Positions 1-10,200 are shown, counted from the first letter of the stretch. The stretch: DNA of 64,000 nt from Peptostreptococcaceae bacterium VA2 (GCA_000686145.1 JMMB01000007.1:2604001-2668000), one strand, 5' to 3'. Notes: a model not told the origin generated them from the letters alone. A program made the numbers and translations.

Positions 1-384
1 ATATTTTATAAAAACTTCATCAATCCCATCTTCAATATTTTGAGATATATTTTTTTGTAGATTATCTAAATATTTTTTTACTGCGCTTAATTCATCTATC
101 TTTTCTTCTAGCTTTTTTGACTGATTTTTAATATTTTCTAATATAAATTGCATTGAAGTTTTTGAACTTAAAATATCTTTTATAACATCTAAAGACATAC
201 CTGTAATTTTAAAGTATTTTATTAAGTCTATTTTTATAAATTGCTCCACAGAGTAATATCTATAATTATTATCTTTATTTATATGTGCTGGCTTCAACAA
301 TTCTATTTCATCATAATATCTAAGCGTTTTTATAGAAATATTAAAAAGTTTTGATATTTCACCAATTGTAAAATATGTACTCAT
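1..384 (-). CDS. MerR-family transcriptional regulator (partial, C-terminus off the left edge)
   Basis: The first 128 codons are visible. They start at an ATG preceded by AAAGGAGAATAATT and run off the left edge without a stop. The N-terminus reads STYFTIGEISKLFNISIKTL followed by RYYDEIELLKP, which is the classic MerR winged-helix DNA-binding domain (about residues 4-75). A coiled-coil dimerisation helix follows from about residue 85 to 115 (many Lys/Glu/Leu). MerR proteins twist promoters with a long spacer in response to an effector bound by the C-terminal domain, which is not visible here, so the ligand is unknown. The gene lies downstream of the dnaJ terminator and is probably transcribed on its own. 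A 10-bp palindrome at 413-422 upstream could be an autoregulatory site; this is only inference. Confidence 0.85.
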   Translation of the reverse strand, partial: MSTYFTIGEISKLFNISIKTLRYYDEIELLKPAHINKDNNYRYYSVEQFIKIDLIKYFKITGMSLDVIKDILSSKTSMQFILENIKNQSKKLEEKIDELSAVKKYLDNLQKNISQNIEDGIDEVFIKY

Positions 385-412
385 AATTATTCTCCTTTAT
401 AACTTTATAATG

Positions 413-422
413 ACTTATAAGT
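413..422. promoter_or_regulatory. Perfect 10-bp palindrome upstream of the MerR gene
   Basis: ACTTATAAGT is its own reverse complement and lies about 30 bp before the MerR start codon. MerR regulators usually bind dyads within their own or a nearby promoter, so this is a possible operator. It is short and AT-rich, so chance is a real alternative. Confidence 0.25.
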
Positions 423-478
423 ATATCACATTACTCAATAGCTACCAATTTTTTAATTTATGTTTATTTTAAATAAAA

Positions 479-508
479 AAACCCTAGGAAAAAATCCTAG
501 AGCTTTTT
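479..508 (-). terminator. Terminator after dnaJ
   Basis: CTAGGA (484-489) pairs with TCCTAG (495-500). On the minus strand the hairpin is followed by a U-run, the complement of the A-run ending at 481. It closes the hrcA-grpE-dnaK-dnaJ unit and separates it from the MerR gene. Confidence 0.75.
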
Positions 509-509
509 T

Positions 510-1667
510 TTACTTTTTTTTAAACATATTTTCTATCTTTTGGCCAAAAGTTCTTTTCTTTTCATGAACTTCTTCTCCACATTCTTGAGCAAATTGTTTT
601 AATAAATCCTTTTGCTTTTCGTTTAATTTCTTAGGAGTATCAACTACAACTTTAATATACTGATCTCCTCTAGTATTACCTCTAAGTCTTGGTATACCTT
701 TTTCTCTTAATCTAAATACAGTTCCTGTTTGAGTTCCTTCTGGTACACTGTACTTAACTTTTCCATCTAAAGTTGGAACCTCTATTTCGTCTCCTAGTGT
801 AGCCTGAACAAATGTTATTGGCATGTCAAAGTATATATCATTTCCTTCTCTTGTGAATAATGGATGAGATTTAACATTAACTACTATATATAAGTCTCCT
901 CTTGGTCCACCTTTACTTCCTACTTCACCTTGATTAGATAATTTTATCATTTGACCATCATCTATACCAGCTGGTATATCAACTTCAATAGTCTTAACTT
1001 TTCTAGTGCTTCCTTGACCATGGCATTTGCTACATGGTGATTCTACAACTTCACCTTCTCCATTACATGCACTACAAGGTCTTGAACTTGCTATGTTTCC
1101 AAATGGAGTTCTTTGAACAGTTCTAACTTCACCTGCACCATTACATGTTGGACAAGCTTTTTTACTTGTTCCTGGCTTTGCACCAGATCCATTACATTCA
1201 CTACATTCTTCGCTTCTAGTTAATTTTATAGATGCTTTTTTACCAAATGCAGCTTCTTCAAAAGTTATATCTATATCTTGTCTTATGTCTGCTCCACGCT
1301 CGGGACCTCTTCTTCTATTTCTTTGGCCACCAAATCCGCCTCCGAATATATCTCCAAACATATCTCCAAATATATCTTCAAATCCTCCGAATCCACCTTG
1401 ACCACCAAATCCACCTTGGCCTCCGAATCCGCCTTGACCATTCATTCCTGCATGGCCAAATTGATCGTAAGTTTGTCTTTTAGTATCATCTGATAAGACT
1501 TCATATGCTTCACTTAATTCTTTGAATTTTTCTTCTGCTTCTTTATTGTCAGGATTTCTGTCTGGATGATATTGCATTGCTAATTTTCTATAAGCTTTTT
1601 TTAGTGCTTGAGCATCTGCATTTTTGTCAACACCCAGCACATCATAATAGTCTCTTTTAGTACTCAA
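510..1667 (-). CDS. dnaJ: DnaJ (Hsp40) co-chaperone
   Basis: A 385-residue type I DnaJ. It delivers unfolded proteins to DnaK and stimulates DnaK's ATPase in the cytoplasm. Visible in order: a J-domain at residues 5-70 with the HPD motif at 34-36; a Gly/Phe-rich stretch at about 76-115 with repeated GGFGGQ units; four zinc-binding CxxCxGxG motifs starting at Cys155, 172, 198 and 212; and the C-terminal substrate-binding domains. The start codon is TTG, with GGCGGTGG as ribosome binding site; the J-domain begins right after it, so no later start fits. It is the last gene of the CIRCE-controlled operon, 175 bp after dnaK, with a hairpin in the gap. Confidence 0.98.
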   Translation of the reverse strand: MSTKRDYYDVLGVDKNADAQALKKAYRKLAMQYHPDRNPDNKEAEEKFKELSEAYEVLSDDTKRQTYDQFGHAGMNGQGGFGGQGGFGGQGGFGGFEDIFGDMFGDIFGGGFGGQRNRRRGPERGADIRQDIDITFEEAAFGKKASIKLTRSEECSECNGSGAKPGTSKKACPTCNGAGEVRTVQRTPFGNIASSRPCSACNGEGEVVESPCSKCHGQGSTRKVKTIEVDIPAGIDDGQMIKLSNQGEVGSKGGPRGDLYIVVNVKSHPLFTREGNDIYFDMPITFVQATLGDEIEVPTLDGKVKYSVPEGTQTGTVFRLREKGIPRLRGNTRGDQYIKVVVDTPKKLNEKQKDLLKQFAQECGEEVHEKKRTFGQKIENMFKKK

Positions 1668-1696
1668 ATTGTGCCACCGCCTTTATATTACAAAAC

Positions 1697-1729
1697 AATA
1701 GCTTGTAGAATATCATACTACAAGCTATT
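1697..1729 (-). terminator. Strong hairpin between dnaK and dnaJ
   Basis: AATAGCTTGTAG (1697-1708) pairs perfectly over 12 bp with CTACAAGCTATT (1718-1729). On the minus strand only a short GTTTTG follows, so it looks more like an attenuator or an mRNA-processing/stabilising hairpin than a full terminator. A weaker inverted pair, AAGCATA (1741-1747) and TATGCTT (1772-1778), lies just before it in the transcript. It may lower dnaJ expression relative to dnaK. Confidence 0.55.
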
Positions 1730-1842
1730 ATCATTATTTTAAGCATATGATCTTCATTTTTACAATGGTTTTATGCTTATGAAAAGATATTCTTTTCTTT
1801 TACTCTATATTAATTATATACAAATATGTCTATTTGTGTAAC

Positions 1843-3681
1843 TTATTTTTCTTCGTTTACTTCTGTAAAGTCAGCATCAACTACATTATCATCTTTTGGA
1901 GCTTCTTGTTCTGCACCACCATTAGCTTGTGCATCAGCTTGAGCTTGTTGATACATTTGCTCAGATACCTTATGGAATTTGTTCATTACTTCATCTATAG
2001 CAGTTTTTATTTCTTCAGCAGTTGCTTCTTCTTTTTCTTTAACAGCCTTTAACTCAACTATTGCAGCTTCTATAGCGCTTTTATCTTCAGCGTTTACTTT
2101 ATCTCCAAGATCAGCTAAAGTTTTTTCTGTTTGGTATATAGTAGAATCAGCTTGGTTTAAAGCTTCTATTTTATCTTTCTTTTGCTTATCAGCTTCAGCA
2201 TTCATTTCAGCTTCTTTTACTTTCTTTTCTATTTCATCTTCACTTAAATTAGTTCCTGAAGTTATAGTTACCTTTTGCTCTTTTCCTGTTCCTAAATCTT
2301 TAGCAGTAACATGAACTATACCATTAGCATCTATATCAAAAGTAACTTCTACTTGAGGTATTCCTCTTGGTGCTGGTGGTATATCTGTTAATTGGAATCT
2401 ACCTAAAGTAGAGTTGTCATAAGACATACTTCTCTCACCTTGTAATACATGTATATCAACAGCAGTTTGGTTATCAGCAGCAGTTGAGAATACTTGTGAC
2501 TTTTTAGTTGGTATTGTTGTATTTCTTTCTATTATTTTAGTCATTACGTTACCCATAGTTTCTATTCCTAATGATAACGGAGTAACATCTAAAAGTAATA
2601 AGTCATTAACTTCTCCAGTTAATACACCAGCTTGTATAGCAGCTCCTGCTGCAACACATTCGTCTGGGTTTATACCTTTGTGGGCTTCTTTTCCTATGAA
2701 TTTCTTAACTGCTTCTTGAACAGCTGGTATTCTAGTTGATCCTCCAACTAATAATACATCATCTATGTCAGAAGTAGAAAGTCCTGCATCTTGTAATGCT
2801 CTTCTTGTTGGTTCCATAGTTTTTTCTACTAAGTTAGCTGTTAATTCATCAAACTTGGCTCTAGTTAAATCTATATTTAAATGTTTTGGTCCTTCCATAG
2901 TAGCTGTTATGAATGGTAAGTTTATATTTGTAGACATTGTAGAAGATAATTCCTTCTTAGCCTTTTCACCAGCTTCTTTTAATCTTTGAAGAGCCATGTT
3001 ATCATTTCTTAAGTCTACACCTTCAGTTTTTTTAAATTCTTCAGCTAAATAATCTATTACTATTTGGTCAAAGTCATCTCCACCTAATCTGTTGTTACCA
3101 GCAGTAGCTAAAACTTCAAATGTTCCATCTCCTATTTCAAGTACAGAAACGTCAAATGTACCTCCACCTAAGTCAAATACTAATATTTTCTTTTCTTGAT
3201 CTAATTTATCCATACCGTAAGCAAGAGCTGCTGCAGTTGGCTCATTTATTATTCTCTTAACATCTAATCCTGCTATTCTACCTGCATCTTTAGTTGCTTG
3301 TCTTTGAGCATCTGTAAAGTATGCTGGAACTGTTATTACAGCTTCAGTTACGCTTTGACCTAAGTAGCTCTCTGCATCTGCTTTTAATTTTTGTAAAGTT
3401 ATAGCAGATATCTCTTGAGGAGTATATCCTTTACCATCTATGTCAACTTTGTAATCTGTTCCCATATGAGTTTTTATAGATGTTATTGTTTTATCAGCAT
3501 TAGTAACTGCTTGTCTTTTTGCTGGTTCTCCTACTATTCTTTCACCATCTTTAGTAAATGCTACTACTGATGGAGTAGTTCTCATACCTTCTGCATTTGT
3601 TATTATTTGTGCTTCTCCACCTTCTAAAACTGCTACACATGAGTTAGTTGTTCCTAAATCTATTCCTATTATTTTTCCCAT
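1843..3681 (-). CDS. dnaK: DnaK (Hsp70) chaperone
   Basis: A 612-residue Hsp70 that binds exposed hydrophobic peptides in an ATP cycle controlled by DnaJ and GrpE. The N-terminal [13 protein letters not shown] is the phosphate-1 loop; [15 protein letters not shown] is phosphate-2; [13 protein letters not shown] is the adenosine motif. The substrate-binding domain follows ([15 protein letters not shown]), then the helical lid, ending in the acidic tail VVDADFTEV. Length and layout are normal for a Firmicute DnaK. The ATG has an ideal TTAGGAGGAATTAGTC leader. It lies between grpE and dnaJ in the heat-shock operon. A second, divergent Hsp70-like gene is at 44958-46646. Confidence 0.99.
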   Translation of the reverse strand: MGKIIGIDLGTTNSCVAVLEGGEAQIITNAEGMRTTPSVVAFTKDGERIVGEPAKRQAVTNADKTITSIKTHMGTDYKVDIDGKGYTPQEISAITLQKLKADAESYLGQSVTEAVITVPAYFTDAQRQATKDAGRIAGLDVKRIINEPTAAALAYGMDKLDQEKKILVFDLGGGTFDVSVLEIGDGTFEVLATAGNNRLGGDDFDQIVIDYLAEEFKKTEGVDLRNDNMALQRLKEAGEKAKKELSSTMSTNINLPFITATMEGPKHLNIDLTRAKFDELTANLVEKTMEPTRRALQDAGLSTSDIDDVLLVGGSTRIPAVQEAVKKFIGKEAHKGINPDECVAAGAAIQAGVLTGEVNDLLLLDVTPLSLGIETMGNVMTKIIERNTTIPTKKSQVFSTAADNQTAVDIHVLQGERSMSYDNSTLGRFQLTDIPPAPRGIPQVEVTFDIDANGIVHVTAKDLGTGKEQKVTITSGTNLSEDEIEKKVKEAEMNAEADKQKKDKIEALNQADSTIYQTEKTLADLGDKVNAEDKSAIEAAIVELKAVKEKEEATAEEIKTAIDEVMNKFHKVSEQMYQQAQADAQANGGAEQEAPKDDNVVDADFTEVNEEK

Positions 3682-3746
3682 GACTAATTCCTCCTAAATT
3701 GATTTATTATATTAATCTTTTATTTTAATTTTTAATATTAACTTGT

Positions 3747-4316
3747 TTAACAAGAAACCTTAACCATACTAGGTCTTAGTACTTTAGTTCCTAATTTATA
3801 ACCTTTTTGAAGTATCATAACTACCTTATTAGCATCTACACCTTCTAAAGGTTCTTGCATTACAGCTAAATGTAGATTTGGATCAAAATCATTATCTAAA
3901 GCTTCTATTTCTTCTACTCCAAATTTGTTTAAAGTACTTTGAAGTTGCTTGTATACCATGTCTATTCCTTGATATACGCTATCTTCTTTGTTTTCAAAAA
4001 CTTGTAGAGCTCTTTCCATGTTATCTATAACTGGTATTAACTCACTTAATATTTTTTCATTTGCAAATACTCCCATAGTTTCTTTCTCTTGTTGAGTTCT
4101 TCTTCTATAGTTTGAATATTCAGCTTGAAGTCTTTGATATTGATCATTAAGTGTATCAATTTCCTCTTGTAATTTTTTTTCTTGTAATTTATCATTTATG
4201 TCAGAAACATTATCTTCTGTAGTTTCTTCATTTATATCTTCAGATAATATCTCTCTATCCTCTAATGTATCTACTTCTTCTATTATCTCTTCTTGGTCTA
4301 TGTTTTTTTCTTGCAA
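3747..4316 (-). CDS. grpE: GrpE nucleotide exchange factor
   Basis: A 189-residue GrpE that releases ADP from DnaK. The first 45 residues are acidic and low-complexity. A long coiled-coil dimer helix follows (about 45-85), then the family signature around ILSELIPVIDNMERAL and the C-terminal beta domain ending LQKGYKLGTKVLRPSMVKV. The start codon is TTG, preceded by GAGGGGTG. The ATG five bases further upstream is in another frame and quickly hits a stop, so TTG is the only sensible start. It follows hrcA after 18 bp and is the second gene of the operon. Confidence 0.97.
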   Translation of the reverse strand: MQEKNIDQEEIIEEVDTLEDREILSEDINEETTEDNVSDINDKLQEKKLQEEIDTLNDQYQRLQAEYSNYRRRTQQEKETMGVFANEKILSELIPVIDNMERALQVFENKEDSVYQGIDMVYKQLQSTLNKFGVEEIEALDNDFDPNLHLAVMQEPLEGVDANKVVMILQKGYKLGTKVLRPSMVKVSC

Positions 4317-4334
4317 GACATTACACCCCTCAAT

Positions 4335-5354
4335 TTATTTTTTATTAAATAGTAAGCTCATATAATTAACTATTGCATAGATCCTAGAATAATCCATCCT
4401 AGTTGGACCTATAAAACTTATACGACCTACTAAATCTTTGTCAATATTGTATGTAGCTGTAACTATACCGCAGTCCTTGGCCAGCTCATAATCATTATCA
4501 CTACCAATAATTATATTTATATTATCCTTTTGAATACCCTTTGATTTCATCATACTAGCTATAACTTCTTTTTTTTCTAACATATTTAAGAAAGACTTAG
4601 CTTTTATTACATCATTGAATTCTGGATAACTAAATATGTTAGTAGCTCCGTTTAAAGAAACTGAAAAGTCTTCTTCTGATATATCAAAATTCAACGCACT
4701 TACAAGTTCATCTATAAGCGCTGAGTATTCACTTATTTCATATTTTATAAACGCTATTAATCTTTCATCTAAGTCTGTGATACTTTTTCCTGCAAGCTTT
4801 TTAGTAAGATTATCAGAAATTAAATTCAACTTAGACTGATCTAAATAAACATTAGTTGTAAGATTAGCCTTTTTTATATCACCTTTATGTGTTACAACTA
4901 TTAGTAATATTTGATTATCATTCATCTCTACTAATTGTATATGTTTGATTACACTTTGATTTACTAAATTCTTAGTTTCAGCTACTGTAGTATAATTCGT
5001 AAGCTTAGATAATAACTTAGAAGTTTCATTCATTAAATCTTTTATGTGACTAACATTATTTTGCACACATTGCTGTATTAATATTTTTTCTTCTTCTCTT
5101 AATTCGCCTTGGCTCATTAATGAATCTACATAAAGCTTATAACCTTTTTCAGATGGAACTCTACCAGCGGAAGTATGTGGCTGAATAAGATAACCAAGTT
5201 CTTCAAGGTCAGCCATTTCATTTCTTATCGTAGCAGCACTAACACCTAAGTCATGCTTTTTAGAGATTGTCCTTGACCCTACAGCCTCTGCTGTTTCTAT
5301 ATAGTCTTTAACTATAGCGTTTAAGATACTTAGTTTTCTTTCGTTCAATTCCAT
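4335..5354 (-). CDS. hrcA: HrcA heat-shock repressor
   Basis: HrcA binds CIRCE operators and represses the class I heat-shock genes; its activity depends on GroEL in characterised species. The N-terminal winged-helix domain carries VGSRTISKKHDLGVSAATIR and the motif LIQPHTSAGRVPSEKGYKLY, both typical of the family. The rest is the GAF-like and dimerisation region. I start the protein at the ATG at 5354 (339 aa), which has AGGAG seven bases upstream. The longer frame opening with GTG at 5378 would start inside the CIRCE operator and lacks its own ribosome binding site. First gene of hrcA-grpE-dnaK-dnaJ, so autoregulated. Confidence 0.97.
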   Translation of the reverse strand: MELNERKLSILNAIVKDYIETAEAVGSRTISKKHDLGVSAATIRNEMADLEELGYLIQPHTSAGRVPSEKGYKLYVDSLMSQGELREEEKILIQQCVQNNVSHIKDLMNETSKLLSKLTNYTTVAETKNLVNQSVIKHIQLVEMNDNQILLIVVTHKGDIKKANLTTNVYLDQSKLNLISDNLTKKLAGKSITDLDERLIAFIKYEISEYSALIDELVSALNFDISEEDFSVSLNGATNIFSYPEFNDVIKAKSFLNMLEKKEVIASMMKSKGIQKDNINIIIGSDNDYELAKDCGIVTATYNIDKDLVGRISFIGPTRMDYSRIYAIVNYMSLLFNKK

Positions 5355-5371
5355 ACTTTTACTCCTTACTG

Positions 5372-5398
5372 TTAGCACTCACTATATTCGAGTGCTAA
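5372..5398. promoter_or_regulatory. CIRCE operator
   Basis: TTAGCACTC (5372-5380), a nine-base spacer, and GAGTGCTAA (5390-5398) match the CIRCE consensus without a single mismatch. It lies between the hrcA promoter and its start codon, in the transcribed leader, which is the usual position for HrcA repression. Confidence 0.97.
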
Positions 5399-5411
5399 AA
5401 AGATCATATAT

Positions 5412-5442
5412 ATTATATATCATTATATTTTATATTTGTCAA
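5412..5442 (-). promoter_or_regulatory. Sigma-A promoter of the hrcA operon
   Basis: On the minus strand TTGACA (-35, at 5437-5442) is followed after 17 bp by TATATAAT (-10, at 5412-5419). The start of transcription falls next to the CIRCE. The -35 lies only 10 bp beyond the hemW stop codon. Confidence 0.8.
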
Positions 5443-5452
5443 TACTTTTGAG

Positions 5453-6583
5453 TTAATTCATAAATTTTATAAAAATACTATTTGATATTTCTCTTCCTCT
5501 TTGAGTAAGGCTAAACCCAGTTATAGTTTGATTTATAAGCTTACCATCTTCTATTTCTTTTATTATTTTACAATATTTTTTTTTAAAGTCTATATTAAAT
5601 TGTTTTTTGAAATCTTCAAATTTTATTCCTTCATTCATTCTAAGTCCCATAAATATTTTTTCCTGAATTTTATCTTCTACACTTAAATTCTCTATATTTT
5701 CTATTGGCTTTTCATTTTCATTTATTTTTTCATGGTAATCTTGTAAGTCCTCTACATTATTATATCTATAGTCTTTTAAATATCCAGAAGCCCCTGCTCC
5801 TATACCAATATAATGATCACACTTCCAATATAATATGTTATGCTGACACTCTAGTCCAGATTTAGCATAATTTGATATTTCATATTGATTATACCCATTT
5901 TCTTTTAAATAATTTATCGTATAGTTATACATCTGCATATCTGTATTTTCGTCTATCATTTTAAATTCATTATTTTCATACATCTCATATAGCTTTGTTC
6001 CTTCTTCTAATATAAGTGAGTATGCTGATATATGTGATGGATTTAAGGCTACAATTTTTTGCAAACTTTCCTTCCATTCTTCAAATTTTTGATTAGGAAG
6101 TGCATACATTAAATCTACATTAATATTTTCAAATCCTAATTCTATAGCATCTTTATAGTTTTTTTCAAATTCATTATAAGTATGTATTCTTCCTATAGAA
6201 TTCAAATGATAATCTTGTACAGCTTGTAAGCCTATGCTTATTCGATTTATTCCTATGTCCTTCATAGCTATAAGTTTTTCTTTATTTAATGTACCAGGAT
6301 TACACTCTATGCTTATTTCTGCATTTTTTTTTATTTTAAAGTTATCTTTTATTTGTTTGAATATAAATTTTATTTCTTCACCAGTAAGTATGCTTGGAGT
6401 TCCTCCACCTAAAAATATACTAGTAATTTCTTCTTTTTGAATATCTTCTCTGTATAAATTTATTTCTTTTTTTAAATCTTTTAGGTATCTCTCTTTACTT
6501 TTTTTATCTATTTTATATGAATTAAAGTCGCAGTAGTTACATTTACTCACACAAAATGGAATATGTACATATAATCCTAACAT
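5453..6583 (-). CDS. hemW: HemW radical-SAM heme chaperone
   Basis: A 376-residue radical-SAM protein of the HemW family, often annotated as oxygen-independent coproporphyrinogen oxidase-like. HemW proteins bind heme and transfer it to respiratory enzymes; they lack true HemN activity. The 4Fe-4S motif CxxxCxxC is at Cys11, 15 and 18. The first Cys follows VHIPF directly, without the extra upstream residues of real HemN. FLGGGTPS is the SAM-binding glycine motif, and the HemW C-terminal domain follows. ATG with AGAGGAAATTAA upstream. It lies between the permease and hrcA; hemW next to hrcA is a common Firmicute order. Confidence 0.9.
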   Translation of the reverse strand: MLGLYVHIPFCVSKCNYCDFNSYKIDKKSKERYLKDLKKEINLYREDIQKEEITSIFLGGGTPSILTGEEIKFIFKQIKDNFKIKKNAEISIECNPGTLNKEKLIAMKDIGINRISIGLQAVQDYHLNSIGRIHTYNEFEKNYKDAIELGFENINVDLMYALPNQKFEEWKESLQKIVALNPSHISAYSLILEEGTKLYEMYENNEFKMIDENTDMQMYNYTINYLKENGYNQYEISNYAKSGLECQHNILYWKCDHYIGIGAGASGYLKDYRYNNVEDLQDYHEKINENEKPIENIENLSVEDKIQEKIFMGLRMNEGIKFEDFKKQFNIDFKKKYCKIIKEIEDGKLINQTITGFSLTQRGREISNSIFIKFMN

Positions 6584-6708
6584 TTAATTTCCTCTTTTCA
6601 CACTTTGTTTTTATTTTATATATTAGATTATACTAAATCATATTAATAAATCATAATTTTTCTATATATCCATTTTATTTATATAAATATAATTTCATAT
6701 ACGCTATA

Positions 6709-6741
6709 AAAAATCTCTATTCTTATTAAACAGAGATTTTT
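6709..6741 (-). terminator. Terminator after the amino acid permease
   Basis: AAAAATCTCT (6709-6718) pairs with AGAGATTTTT (6732-6741). The transcript reads from the permease, and the U-run comes from the A-run at its left end. Confidence 0.75.
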
Positions 6742-6765
6742 AAATCATATATAAAAAATTAATAT

Positions 6766-8079
6766 CTATTTTTTGCTCATGTGCGAATATACTGGTATGC
6801 CTATTAAAGTTATTAATATTCCTCCAAGAGCTATCATCGTAGCTGTTATTAACTGGTTTATTATAACAAATAAACCTCCAACTATAGCTATTAATGGTAT
6901 TATCGGATACATTGGCACTTTATATGGTCTAAGTAAATTAGGTCTTTCTTTTCTAAGTTTCATTACACCTATAAATGTAAAAACATAAAATACCCATACT
7001 GTAAATACTGTTAAGTCTGTTAATAAATTAAATTGACCTGATAATGCATATAAAGATGCTAGTATTGCGACTAACCATATTGCATTAGCTGGAACACCAC
7101 CTTTGTTTAATTTAGAAAACACTTTGCTTCCTGGGAGCATTCCTTGTTTTGCCAAAGTATATGGAACTCTTGGACCTGTAAGTAAATATCCATTTAAAGC
7201 TCCAAATACCGATATAAGTATACCTACAGTTATTATTTTACCTCCTATAGATCCAAATATTTTTGTAGCTACAAGCGCCGCTGGAGCTGTTGCATTTGCT
7301 AATTCCGAAGCAGGTGCAACCCACAAGTATGCTAGGTTTATCGCAATGTATACTGCCATAGCTACAGATAGCCCTCCAACTATAGCTCGAGGTAAATCTC
7401 TACCTGGATTTTTCATTTCTCCCGCTATAGTTCCTACATTTATCCAACCATCATATGCAAATAATGTAGCTATTAAGACTTGCCCTAATGCTCCACTTAC
7501 TGTAACTCCATTACCTACAATAGGTTCAAGTATAGGATTTCCATTGCCTTTTATAAATCCAAATATCATTATAAGGATTAACGGAATTAATTTACCTATA
7601 GTTGCTATAGTTTGTATTGCACCTCCTAGAGATGAACCCATAGTATTTAACAAAGCTATAAATAATATAGCTAATATAGCTATTGGTAGTAAAACCATCA
7701 TATTATCAGAGTTATAACCTAACAACTCCGCTACTTGCTTTGCAAATATTACAGCTAGTGCAGCAGCTGTCCCTGGAAAAAATAATACTGTTTGCATCCA
7801 TCCAGTTAAAAATCCAAGCTTCTTTCCATATATTTCTTCGATATAAACCATCATTCCACCAGTTCTTGGTATAGCTGCTGAAATTTCTGCTGCTGTAAGC
7901 CCTGCTGTTATAGTTATAATTCCACCTAAAATCCATGCTATAATCCCAAGCCCTGGCGCTCCATTAGTTGCAGTATATATAGCTTGCGGTTTAAAAAATA
8001 CTCCTGAACCTATAACCATACCTAATACGGTTGAAAAAGCTGCTGAAAACCCTAGTGTTTTTTTTAGTTGTTCACCCAT
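6766..8079 (-). CDS. APC-family amino acid permease (SteT-like)
   Basis: A 437-residue, very hydrophobic protein with about 12 predicted membrane segments. The N-terminus has the APC-superfamily pattern GMVIGSGVFFKP after a short cytoplasmic leader, and the first segments continue PGLGIIAWILGGIIT and AEISAAIPRTGGMMVYIEE, the consensus substrate-site region of the LAT/SteT-type exchangers. Length matches the serine/threonine exchanger SteT, but the substrate cannot be read from sequence. ATG with AAGGAGGAAAGAC upstream. It stands alone between two terminators, with two inverted repeats in its leader. A role in importing amino acids for Stickland fermentation is inference. Confidence 0.85.
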   Translation of the reverse strand: MGEQLKKTLGFSAAFSTVLGMVIGSGVFFKPQAIYTATNGAPGLGIIAWILGGIITITAGLTAAEISAAIPRTGGMMVYIEEIYGKKLGFLTGWMQTVLFFPGTAAALAVIFAKQVAELLGYNSDNMMVLLPIAILAILFIALLNTMGSSLGGAIQTIATIGKLIPLILIMIFGFIKGNGNPILEPIVGNGVTVSGALGQVLIATLFAYDGWINVGTIAGEMKNPGRDLPRAIVGGLSVAMAVYIAINLAYLWVAPASELANATAPAALVATKIFGSIGGKIITVGILISVFGALNGYLLTGPRVPYTLAKQGMLPGSKVFSKLNKGGVPANAIWLVAILASLYALSGQFNLLTDLTVFTVWVFYVFTFIGVMKLRKERPNLLRPYKVPMYPIIPLIAIVGGLFVIINQLITATMIALGGILITLIGIPVYSHMSKK

Positions 8080-8187
8080 GTCTTTCCTCCTTATTATTGC
8101 ATGAGTACATAAAAAAATATATATACGTACTTTTATGAATTTAGTATTCCCAAGTTTAAATCAATTATTAAATTTTAGTATTATATA

Positions 8188-8225
8188 TAGTTAAGTCCAT
8201 TTTTAGAATATTTAACTACATAGTT
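8188..8225. repeat. Inverted repeats upstream of the permease
   Basis: TAGTTAA (8188-8194) is inverted as TTAACTA (8212-8218), and AACTA/TAGTT (8214-8225) forms a second, overlapping dyad. They lie 110-145 bp before the permease start, where a regulator could bind. No promoter with good -35 and -10 was found nearby. Confidence 0.3.
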
Positions 8226-8265
8226 GACTTTAAATTAAAACAATAGTTATAAAGTATTTGCACAT

Positions 8266-8301
8266 AAAAAAAAGTCAAAGGCCTAAACCTTTGACTTTTT
8301 T
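8266..8301 (-). terminator. Terminator after lepA
   Basis: AAAAAGTCAAAGG (left arm, ending 8281) pairs with CCTTTGACTTTTT (8288-8300). The U-run suits the minus strand, 19 bp after the lepA stop. Confidence 0.85.
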
Positions 8302-8319
8302 ATTTATTATTAAAGTTAA

Positions 8320-10125
8320 TTATTCATCTAATTTTAATACTGACATGAATGCTTTTTGAGGAACTTCAACAGATCCTACTTGTCTCATACGTTTTTTACC
8401 TTCTTTTTGTTTTTCAAGAAGTTTCTTCTTACGAGATATATCTCCTCCGTAACACTTAGCAAGAACGTCTTTTCTAAGTGCACTTATAGTTTCTCTTGCT
8501 ACTACTTTGTTTCCAACCGCTGCTTGTATCGGTACAGGGAATTGGTGTCTTGGTATTTCATTTTTTAATTTTTCACACATAGATTTACCTCTAGTGTAAG
8601 CTCTAGTTTCATGAACTATAAAACTAAGCGCATCTACTTGTTCTTTATTTATTAGTATATCTAATTTAACAAGAGTTGACGCAATATATCCTTTAACTTC
8701 ATAATCTAGTGAACCATATCCTCTAGTTCTTGATTTTAATGCATCAAAGAAGTCATAAACAACTTCATTTAATGGTAAATCATAATGAAGCATAACTCTT
8801 TTTTCATCTATGTACTCCATGTTTATCATGTTTCCACGTCTTTCTTGACAAAGTTCCATAACAATACCTACATAATCTTTAGGAACTATTATATCCCCTT
8901 TAACTATGGGTTCTTCTATCATCCTAATTTCAGATACCTCTGGTAAGTTAGCAGGGTTTTGTATCATCACAAGCTCTCCATCAGTTTTTGTAACTTTATA
9001 TATAACAGATGGCGCAGTTGTTATGATATCAAGATTAAATTCTCTTTCTAATCGTTCTTGAATTATTTCCATGTGTAAAAGTCCTAAGAATCCACATCTA
9101 AATCCAAATCCTAATGCTGCTGATGTTTCAGCTTCAAATTCTAAAGATGCATCATTTACTTGTAATTTTTCAAGAGCATCTCTTACATTTTCATACTTTT
9201 CTCCTTCTCCAGGATATATACCACAATAAACCATTGGAGTAGCTTTTTTGTATCCCGGCATAGGTTCATCAGTAGGGTGTTCTGCATTAGTTATTGTATC
9301 TCCAACTTGACAACTTCTTATATCTTTTATACTAGCAGCAATATATCCAACATCTCCAGCACAAAGCTCATCAAGTTCTGTTTGACCAGGAGCCATAACA
9401 CCAACTTCAGTTACTTCGAACTTTTTATTAGTATTCATCATCTTTATTGCCATACCTTTTTTAACGCTTCCTTCAAATACTCTAACATAAGCTACAACAC
9501 CTTTATATGCATCATAGTATGAGTCAAATATTAAAGCTTTTAAAGGTGCTTCTTTATCTCCACCTGGAGCTGGTACTTTCTCTACTATCGCTTCTAGTAC
9601 GTCTTCTATATTTAATCCACTTTTAGCTGATACTAGTGGTGCTTCACTTGCATCAATTCCTATTATATCTTCTATTTCTGTTTTTATTTCTTCTGGTCTA
9701 GCACTTGGAAGGTCTATTTTATTTATAACCGGTACTATTTCTAGATCTTGATCTAGTGCTAAATAAACATTAGCTAAAGTCTGTGCTTCAACACCTTGAG
9801 CTGCATCTACTACTAATAACGCACCCTCACACGCTGCTAAACTTCTTGAAACCTCATATGTAAAGTCTACATGACCTGGTGTATCTATAAGGTTTAAATA
9901 ATATTCATTTCCATCCTTAGCTTTATATACTAATCTTATATTTTGAAGCTTTATAGTGATTCCTCTTTCTCTTTCAAGATCCATGTTGTCTAATAACTGA
10001 GCTTTCATGTCTCTATCACTAACAAGTCCTGTCTTTTGTATTAATCTATCAGCTAAGGTAGACTTACCATGATCTATATGCGCTATTATACTAAAATTTC
10101 TCGTTCTACTTTGTTTATTGTCCAC
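8320..10125 (-). CDS. lepA: LepA / elongation factor 4
   Basis: A 601-residue translational GTPase that back-translocates or remodels stalled ribosomes and helps 30S assembly. The G1 loop AHIDHGKST is at residues 15-23, G3 is DTPGHVDF, and G4 is [10 protein letters not shown]. The LepA-specific C-terminal domain has [17 protein letters not shown] near the end. Length is exactly that of the family. The start codon is GTG with AAAGGAGGAACAAAG upstream. It is followed by its own terminator. Upstream lie spoIIP and gpr, a grouping widespread in clostridia. Confidence 0.98.
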   Translation of the reverse strand: MDNKQSRTRNFSIIAHIDHGKSTLADRLIQKTGLVSDRDMKAQLLDNMDLERERGITIKLQNIRLVYKAKDGNEYYLNLIDTPGHVDFTYEVSRSLAACEGALLVVDAAQGVEAQTLANVYLALDQDLEIVPVINKIDLPSARPEEIKTEIEDIIGIDASEAPLVSAKSGLNIEDVLEAIVEKVPAPGGDKEAPLKALIFDSYYDAYKGVVAYVRVFEGSVKKGMAIKMMNTNKKFEVTEVGVMAPGQTELDELCAGDVGYIAASIKDIRSCQVGDTITNAEHPTDEPMPGYKKATPMVYCGIYPGEGEKYENVRDALEKLQVNDASLEFEAETSAALGFGFRCGFLGLLHMEIIQERLEREFNLDIITTAPSVIYKVTKTDGELVMIQNPANLPEVSEIRMIEEPIVKGDIIVPKDYVGIVMELCQERRGNMINMEYIDEKRVMLHYDLPLNEVVYDFFDALKSRTRGYGSLDYEVKGYIASTLVKLDILINKEQVDALSFIVHETRAYTRGKSMCEKLKNEIPRHQFPVPIQAAVGNKVVARETISALRKDVLAKCYGGDISRKKKLLEKQKEGKKRMRQVGSVEVPQKAFMSVLKLDE

Positions 10126-10200
10126 CTTTGTTCCTCCTTTTTATTCTTATCATAACTTTCATTTTATAATATATCCTCTTTGATGTAAATACAGTGAATA

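Noticed and set aside
1354-1440. Repeat array or CRISPR in the short repeats of dnaJ
   Set aside because: The repeats are in-frame GGFGGQ codons of the Gly/Phe region, without spacers.
1232-1493. Plus-strand reading frames opposite the dnaJ Gly/Phe region
   Set aside because: They are produced by the repeated Gly codons on the minus strand, have no ribosome site and no sensible protein composition.
5355-5378. GTG start of hrcA at 5378
   Set aside because: It lies within the CIRCE operator and has no ribosome site. The ATG at 5354 has AGGAG at the right distance.
7103-7717. A 204-aa plus-strand frame opposite the permease
   Set aside because: It is the mirror of a strongly hydrophobic gene. 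Low stop frequency comes from codon bias, and no ribosome site is present.
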